In this document: positions 30,219 to 34,139 of the stretch, one piece after another
Layout of the letters: each line of letters begins with the position of its first letter
Numbering within the stretch: position 1 is the first letter of the stretch
DNA from: a virus
Reading direction: 5' to 3' (one strand)
Virus record (IMG/VR): IMGVR_UViG_3300028920_000182
Span: 1-34,139 of that record
DNA: 34,139 nt
Made by a program: the position numbers and the translations under genes
Notes under the pieces: model-generated
The model's database searches: none
Seen by the model: only the letters and a program-made list of their open reading frames with translations
Told to the model about the DNA's origin: nothing

Positions 30219-30620
30219 TTACAATAAAAAACTTAAAATTAATAAAATAATACTAACACCGCCAACTATTTTTGTTTTTTTCTTCTCTTTAGACACGTCT
30301 TTTTCTAATTTTTCTATATATTTATTAGAATTGTTGTTTATTTTTTCCAAAGTGTTATATTGATTTGTCAAGCCAATTATTGCTTTGTCTTGAATTTGAT
30401 AATTCATATTGCAGTCCTCTAATACATAAGTCAAACTATCTACATTCTCTATCAATATTTGGTTTTCTGTTATTAATTTTGCAACTTCTTTTTTTAAATC
30501 ATAAGTGTCTATAATAACTGTATCTCCATTAATTACTACTTTTTTTTGAAAGATACCATTTTGTGATGAACACGTCAAGGTCATTATTAGTATAATTGTC
30601 AATAATTTTAATTTTTTCAT
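30219..30620 (-). CDS. Lipoprotein with C-terminal TM (spanin-like)
   Basis: The 133-residue protein starts with a signal peptide and a likely lipidation cysteine, MKKLKLLTIILIMTLTC (Cys17). A long periplasmic coiled-coil region follows (residues ~42-112, heptads of Leu/Ile), and a C-terminal membrane span, VGGVSIILLILSFLL (119-133). That is the topology of unimolecular spanins, which link outer and inner membranes and fuse them at lysis. The gene overlaps the 112-residue gene by 92 bases in another frame, as in Rz/Rz1 pairs. It is the last gene before the terminator. Confidence 0.65.
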   Translation of the reverse strand: MKKLKLLTIILIMTLTCSSQNGIFQKKVVINGDTVIIDTYDLKKEVAKLITENQILIENVDSLTYVLEDCNMNYQIQDKAIIGLTNQYNTLEKINNNSNKYIEKLEKDVSKEKKKTKIVGGVSIILLILSFLL

Positions 30621-30867
30621 TTGTTATATTTTTATAATAATTATTTATTTCTGTTGGAGCTACTAATTTCACGCTGTCTAAATATTTCATTAAACTATCT
30701 GTGTATTGTTTTTGCTCTTTTAAGACACTATACAAGCTGTCTTGCTGGTTATTAATGTTCATTACTTCTACTTCGTTAGTGTTCCTAAACGTAAGTATTA
30801 ATATTGATAATAATAACAATAAAATAAGCAAGTTATATGTCCATCTAATATTCCCACCTTTCTCCAT
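30529..30867 (-). CDS. Rz-like inner-membrane spanin candidate
   Basis: The 112-residue protein has an N-terminal membrane anchor (residues 10-26, YNLLILLLLLSILILTF) and a periplasmic helical part (residues 40-100). This is Rz (i-spanin) topology. It begins inside the M15 peptidase gene (overlap 23 bases) and its end overlaps the lipoprotein gene. Membrane topology and gene position support the call; sequence alone does not. Confidence 0.6.
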   Translation of the reverse strand: MEKGGNIRWTYNLLILLLLLSILILTFRNTNEVEVMNINNQQDSLYSVLKEQKQYTDSLMKYLDSVKLVAPTEINNYYKNITNEKIKIIDNYTNNDLDVFITKWYLSKKSSN

Positions 30868-31381
30868 AACCTCTCCTTATATGTTCTGATGTTGCTGTTC
30901 TAAAATCTATATGAATAAACCTCCATTTTCTGCCTTTGCTATAATCTAATTTTCTTGCTAACCCACCCATATACCTTACTTCATTCCCGTCTATATGGTC
31001 ATATAATACCGACATTGTATTGTCATATATTTTGTTGTCTATTATTCCTGTCAATCTTATATCACTTGCAATCTTTACGCAGTGTTGAGATTTACCACTT
31101 CTTTTTTTTAATTTTTCATATTTCAAGCATCTAAAACCTGATGTTATCTGAATACCTATTTTATTAGTTTTCATTTCTTTATTTATCCAATCTCTTAACA
31201 TCTGCAAGTAATTGGCATTCATTTCTACTAATTGGAGAAATGTTTTAAAATCTTGCTCTGATAAATCATTAAGATATTCCCAATTCATATCAGCACCAAT
31301 AGTTCCTATTGCTGTGCCTTCAATAAATTCGTATAATCTAAAATTCTTTGCTATTTTATAATCTTCAATACGCTTTTTCAT
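30845..31381 (-). CDS. M15-family peptidase, endolysin candidate
   Basis: The 178-residue protein is a Peptidase_M15_3-type metallopeptidase. QITSGFRCLKY (~residues 78-88) begins the core; SQHCVKIASD supplies His100 and Asp107, and RFIHIDF supplies His157, matching the zinc ligands of D-Ala-D-Ala carboxypeptidase/L-Ala-D-Glu endopeptidases. It cuts peptidoglycan peptides and should release phage. The holin-like protein is encoded upstream and spanin-like genes directly downstream. No signal peptide, so a holin must let it out. Confidence 0.85.
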   Translation of the reverse strand: MKKRIEDYKIAKNFRLYEFIEGTAIGTIGADMNWEYLNDLSEQDFKTFLQLVEMNANYLQMLRDWINKEMKTNKIGIQITSGFRCLKYEKLKKRSGKSQHCVKIASDIRLTGIIDNKIYDNTMSVLYDHIDGNEVRYMGGLARKLDYSKGRKWRFIHIDFRTATSEHIRRGYGERWEY

Positions 31382-31384
31382 ATT

Positions 31385-31516
31385 TCAAAGTTTGTATTCG
31401 TTAATATCATTTATTTCTTTTTCAATTTGTTCTTCTACTTCTTCTAAATCCAAAAGTGTTAATTTTTTTTCTTCTTTGTGAAACCATTTTCTTATTATGC
31501 TTAATATATATATCAT
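31385..31516 (-). CDS. Small helical protein of the lysis module (43 residues)
   Basis: From the ATG at 31516 the frame reads MIYILSIIRKWFHKEEKKLT and an acidic coiled-coil-like end (LLDLEEVEEQIEKEINDINEYKL). A short hydrophobic N-terminus followed by a charged tail could make a membrane-associated peptide. It overlaps the lipoprotein gene stop (ATGA) and ends four bases before the M15 gene. Confidence 0.6.
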   Translation of the reverse strand: MIYILSIIRKWFHKEEKKLTLLDLEEVEEQIEKEINDINEYKL

Positions 31517-31701
31517 CCTTTTATTTTAATTTTATTATATTTGTTTTTTTCTGGTTTATACATTTTTTCATTTTCCTTCTCGTTTGGAATTACTACTCCA
31601 TTTTTGTTCCTTCTCTTTTTTTCTTTTGCAATTTCTCTCTCTAAGTTGAAAGAACAAGATATTGATAAGAATAATAATAACACCAGCTGTAACCATTTCA
31701 T
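31513..31701 (-). CDS. Small lipoprotein
   Basis: The 62-residue protein has a signal peptide with lipobox-like end, MKWLQLVLLLFLSISC (Cys16), and a Lys/Glu/Asn-rich mature part. It could be an o-spanin-type or exclusion lipoprotein. It follows the 79-residue gene directly and overlaps the 43-residue gene by four bases. Confidence 0.65.
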   Translation of the reverse strand: MKWLQLVLLLFLSISCSFNLEREIAKEKKRRNKNGVVIPNEKENEKMYKPEKNKYNKIKIKG

Positions 31702-31941
31702 TTATTTTGTTTCAGTAAATGGAGAATCAGTTTTACAAGTTGTTGTAAAAGGGTCAAAATTTGGATTTGTAGTTTTATTATTGTCATAAGTAGGATAATA
31801 CTGATAAGTTATTTTTGGAATTATAGTATATTCCTTCCAATTTTCTCCTAATAATTCTTGCAATCCTTTATACAATTCTTCTGACTTAATATTTTCTTCA
31901 ATTTGAATGGTTTTTGCCTTTGTGTCAATTGTTATATTCAT
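31702..31941 (-). CDS. Hypothetical protein in the lysis module
   Basis: The 79-residue protein begins with strands MNITIDTKAKTIQIEE and then a helix ELYKGLQELLGENWKEYTII, a layout I associate with unnamed phage proteins of Bacteroidota. The C-terminus is Thr/Asn/Pro-rich and ends DSPFTETK. A TATATTTG box lies at 31973-31980, at the end of the holin-like gene. Function unknown. Confidence 0.6.
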   Translation of the reverse strand: MNITIDTKAKTIQIEENIKSEELYKGLQELLGENWKEYTIIPKITYQYYPTYDNNKTTNPNFDPFTTTCKTDSPFTETK

Positions 31942-31972
31942 AATTTTTTATTGTTTAATGATTAATATTTTG

Positions 31973-31980
31973 CAAATATA
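31973..31980 (-). promoter_or_regulatory. Possible internal promoter box
   Basis: TATATTTG on the minus strand, about 31 bases before the ATG at 31941, without a clear -33 element. In such AT-rich DNA chance matches occur, so this is tentative. Confidence 0.3.
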
Positions 31981-31985
31981 ATAAA

Positions 31986-32165
31986 TTATTTAGTATTGTT
32001 TTTTTTATTATAAATATCTACTGCTGATTGTCCTCCAATATATATAACAGATACCATACCATACCATTGTATTAGTTCAGCACTAAAATCATTTTTATAT
32101 ATAGCAAATAGAACAATAAATGTCCATATCAGCCACGACCATAATTTTCTACTTTTTAATTTCAT
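31986..32165 (-). CDS. Holin-like protein (59 residues)
   Basis: The ATG at 32165 overlaps the stop of the next upstream gene. The product has a basic start (MKLKSRK), a first membrane span LWSWLIWTFIVLFAIY, a short polar turn, a second weaker span WYGMVSVIYIGGQSAVDIY and a charged tail (NKKNNTK). Size, topology and position among lysis genes fit a small phage holin that would release the M15 endolysin. It is one residue too short for common ORF cut-offs. Confidence 0.65.
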   Translation of the reverse strand: MKLKSRKLWSWLIWTFIVLFAIYKNDFSAELIQWYGMVSVIYIGGQSAVDIYNKKNNTK

Positions 32166-32494
32166 AATAAATTAATTATATATTCATAACCTTTTGTTGC
32201 AATTACTATTCCAATAATGATAATAATAAATATTGTCAATTTCCAATATTTAGAAAAAAACCTTACAAACTCTGTTTGATTTACAACATCATCTATCGGA
32301 CATATCTCTTGTCTTGTTTTTATTTTAGCCACTGAACCATTCAAAGTGATAAAATGTTTATTTATTTCTTCTAAATTATTAGTAGTTCTTTCCATAAACT
32401 TATCTAAATTTCCTTCTATTCGCTTTTGATTACTTGCAATAAGTTTTTGATGCTCTGCAATAAAATTTAAAATTTGGTTTTCTTGTTTTTCCAT
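32162..32494 (-). CDS. XhlA-like coiled-coil protein with C-terminal TM
   Basis: The 110-residue protein has an N-terminal helical coiled coil (residues ~1-60) and a C-terminal membrane span, YWKLTIFIIIIIGIVIATKGYEYIINLL (83-110). Haemolysin XhlA-type proteins of phages have this arrangement and act with a holin. Its stop overlaps the holin-like ATG (ATGA), so the pair is translationally coupled. The call rests on topology. Confidence 0.55.
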   Translation of the reverse strand: MEKQENQILNFIAEHQKLIASNQKRIEGNLDKFMERTTNNLEEINKHFITLNGSVAKIKTRQEICPIDDVVNQTEFVRFFSKYWKLTIFIIIIIGIVIATKGYEYIINLL

Positions 32495-32496
32495 AG

Positions 32497-32829
32497 TTAT
32501 TTAATTGAGTTTAGACAATGGTTTTTTCCTAAGATTAATACTAATATTTTTCCTGTTATCTTTAATGTTTTGGACTTGTAATTCTTGCCTAATACTTTTG
32601 AAATAGTATCTCCTCGTTTTCCAAATTGATACTTACTACTGCTTTGAATTAATACTTTATTCCATAGTGTTTTAAATTCCTCATTGCCAAATATATCAAT
32701 ATGAAGTGCTGTTTTTTTCAAATATCCATTTATGGTTTTCCAATAAAAGCCATACTCAAATAACACTACAATAAAGTTAATTATTGATATTGGAATAAAC
32801 AAAATACAAGCTACTATATATAATATCAT
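32497..32829 (-). CDS. Phage membrane protein
   Basis: I start at the ATG at 32829, which overlaps the stop of the 167-residue gene; a longer frame to 32853 lies within that gene. The 110-residue product has one or two N-terminal spans (MILYIVACILFIPISIINFIVVLF) and a polar part with FGNEEFKTLWNKVLIQ and FGKRGDTISKVLGKN, ending HCLNSIK. I associate this pattern with unnamed Bacteroidota phage genes next to lysis genes. Role unknown. Confidence 0.65.
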   Translation of the reverse strand: MILYIVACILFIPISIINFIVVLFEYGFYWKTINGYLKKTALHIDIFGNEEFKTLWNKVLIQSSSKYQFGKRGDTISKVLGKNYKSKTLKITGKILVLILGKNHCLNSIK

Positions 32830-33329
32830 TCTCCATCCTCCACTACTACCCATCTGTCGTCTTGCAATTCTAAATGATAACCTGTTTTACAATTAATATT
32901 AGTATTATAGCTCTCTAACAAAAACTTATGTTCTGCTAATATATAATTTACATAATTATATACATTTCCATATTCTCTATGTGTATCTATTCCCATTTGT
33001 TTTCTATAAACTGCTATTTCAGGATAATCTTCAAGCATTCGTAAGCATTCATCATTTACTTGAACTATTTGTATTAAACAAGCTTCATCGTGCCATAAAT
33101 CTGCTGGTGGAGTGTTATTGAAGTCATCAACTGCTCTTTGAAGATAATTTGTTTCTATTATATTATCAATGGTTTCCTGTGTTGGCGTAGCAAAATATTC
33201 AGTGCATTCAACACTGGTAAGCCATTTTGCATAACTGAAAACACCTGTATCACAAGTAATTTCTATTTGATAGAAAATTTCTTTTTTATCTTCATTTGGT
33301 TCAAATCTCGTGTAAGTGTAATTTATCAT
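32826..33329 (-). CDS. Hypothetical protein next to the fibre gene
   Basis: The 167-residue acidic protein has a Trp/Tyr-rich beginning (YAKWLTSVECTEYF), a central helical part and a C-terminal strand region GYHLELQDDRWVVVEDGE. No motif is recognised. It sits directly downstream of the tail fibre gene, where fibre-assembly chaperones are often found; that is only positional. Confidence 0.55.
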   Translation of the reverse strand: MINYTYTRFEPNEDKKEIFYQIEITCDTGVFSYAKWLTSVECTEYFATPTQETIDNIIETNYLQRAVDDFNNTPPADLWHDEACLIQIVQVNDECLRMLEDYPEIAVYRKQMGIDTHREYGNVYNYVNYILAEHKFLLESYNTNINCKTGYHLELQDDRWVVVEDGE

Positions 33330-33353
33330 AATTTTATATTTTTAATTTTTCTA

Positions 33354-33383
33354 CAAAGTTAATTAATTTTATTTACAACCAAC
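33354..33383 (-). promoter_or_regulatory. Promoter of the lysis module
   Basis: The minus strand reads GTTG, 18 bases, TAACTTTG, then a 24-base A/T-rich leader to the ATG at 33329. The -33 part lies in the last codons of the fibre gene, where GTTG is repeated at three spacings. It would make the lysis module independent of the fibre transcript. Confidence 0.55.
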
Positions 33384-34139
33384 CAACTGGAATGTCCCCG
33401 TAATTGTCTAAACTTGTTAAACTATTTCCTGCTCCATTCCAACAATCAGTTGTTGTTGGAGTTCCTGTGCCATAAGTGCAATCCCATAATGCTGGTGCTG
33501 TCCCTTGTGTTCCAGTGAATGAAGTTCTTAAAAAGCAATTTGCAAAATTTACACTTTGATTTAAAAATCTTGTTGCTTCATCGCCTGTTGAATAGAATAT
33601 CTCACTATTTTGTTGAAGTTTAACACAAAATCTAAATGTATAATTGAAATTTGTACATTTTGTATTATATTTGAATAAATTTGCAGGAACTGTTGCTAAT
33701 AGCGAGCATACATTAAATGTTTGTGCAAATGTCGTAACCTCTGTATTATATCTGAATATATCTGTCGGCAATGATGCTAATTTTGAACAAGTTGTAAATC
33801 CCATATAAAATGACGTAACCGCTGTATTATATCTGAATATATCTGTCGGCAATGATACTATATTTGTACAACTTTGAAAAATATTATCAAATTTACTAAC
33901 ACTAACATTATATTTAAAAATATCAGAAGTAACTGATGTTAATCCAGTACAACTTTTAAATGTTGAAGTAAAATCTGTTACTGCTGTATTGTATCTAAAT
34001 AAATCAGCATCTAATGTCGAAAGTATTATTCCAGTACAACCCTCAAATGTAGATTTGAATTTTGTTACATTAACATTATATTTAAAAATGTTTTTATGTA
34101 TTGTTGATATTCCTGTGCAATTAAGAAATGTTAAAGTAA
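33373..34139 (-). CDS. Tail-fibre-like protein with BspA/DUF285 repeats (C-terminal part)
   Basis: The frame is open to the right edge, so the N-terminus is missing; 254 residues are visible. Six or more repeats of ~27 residues follow the pattern F-K/R-Y-N-x-x-V-T-x-F-x(3)-F-x(2)-C-x(2)-L-x(3)-PTDI, typical of BspA-like surface-protein repeats. The last ~75 residues form a distinct Gly/Thr/Trp-rich tip (WDCTYGTG, PVGWL at the end). Such repeats usually mediate binding, so this is probably the receptor-binding fibre. Two repeat units are nearly identical in DNA sequence. Confidence 0.75.
   Translation of the reverse strand, partial: TLTFLNCTGISTIHKNIFKYNVNVTKFKSTFEGCTGIILSTLDADLFRYNTAVTDFTSTFKSCTGLTSVTSDIFKYNVSVSKFDNIFQSCTNIVSLPTDIFRYNTAVTSFYMGFTTCSKLASLPTDIFRYNTEVTTFAQTFNVCSLLATVPANLFKYNTKCTNFNYTFRFCVKLQQNSEIFYSTGDEATRFLNQSVNFANCFLRTSFTGTQGTAPALWDCTYGTGTPTTTDCWNGAGNSLTSLDNYGDIPVGWL
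33732..33855. repeat. Near-identical 43-base direct repeat in the fibre gene
   Basis: The stretches 33732-33774 and 33813-33855 differ at one base and are 81 bases (27 codons) apart, matching the protein repeat length. Recombination between them would add or remove one repeat in frame. Confidence 0.85.

Overview
The window looks like part of the genome of a tailed phage (siphovirus-type, or a prophage segment) of a Bacteroidota host, most likely a low-GC Flavobacteriia-like bacterium. Three things support this. The DNA is very AT-rich. The promoters match the Bacteroidota consensus (TTTG, about 19 bases, TAnnTTTG), and Shine-Dalgarno sequences are nearly absent, replaced by A-rich leaders such as AAACAAATAAAATTATG. 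Several proteins also have the look of Bacteroidota phage families. Every gene I can support lies on the minus strand, so transcription runs from high to low coordinates. No integrase, repressor, tRNA or CRISPR array was recognised, so a temperate lifestyle cannot be shown.

In transcription order: (1) 34139-33373, the C-terminal part of a tail-fibre-like protein made of BspA/DUF285-type repeats; (2) 33329-30219, small accessory genes and a lysis module with a holin-like protein, an XhlA-like protein, a small lipoprotein, an M15 peptidase endolysin and two overlapping spanin-like genes, closed by a strong terminator at 30140-30171; (3) 30139-29430, a largely non-coding region with two 45-base repeats, a peculiar 70-residue ORF and the first of three copies of a promoter/operator module; (4) 29427-23506, early genes including a RecT-like annealing protein, a PD-(D/E)XK exonuclease and a DNA methyltransferase; (5) 23473-20587, a replication block with its own promoter (GIY-YIG-like protein, DUF1376-type protein, DnaB helicase, VRR-NUC nuclease); (6) 20573-13618, many small genes, among them several zinc-ribbon proteins, a DEDDh exonuclease and a degenerate GH24 lysozyme-like protein; (7) 13490-3829, a promoter followed by terminase small and large subunits, neck/tail-completion proteins, tail-tip proteins and the tape measure protein; (8) 3808-351, glycosyltransferase genes with their own promoter; (9) 294-1, the start of a ClpP-like head maturation protease.

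The parts fit one phage programme. Early promoters sharing a TTGATAAATATCAA operator drive recombination and replication genes, the terminase promoter drives packaging and tail genes, and lysis genes end at a dedicated terminator. Portal and capsid genes do not lie between terminase and tail; the protease at the left edge suggests that the head module follows further left. The points most worth following are the glycosyltransferase cassette inserted between tail and head genes, the repeated early promoter/operator module, promoters so close to start codons that mRNAs may be leaderless, a hairpin-containing leader ahead of the replication genes, IR-flanked small genes near 13.6-14.9 kb, and a lipoprotein with unimolecular-spanin topology.
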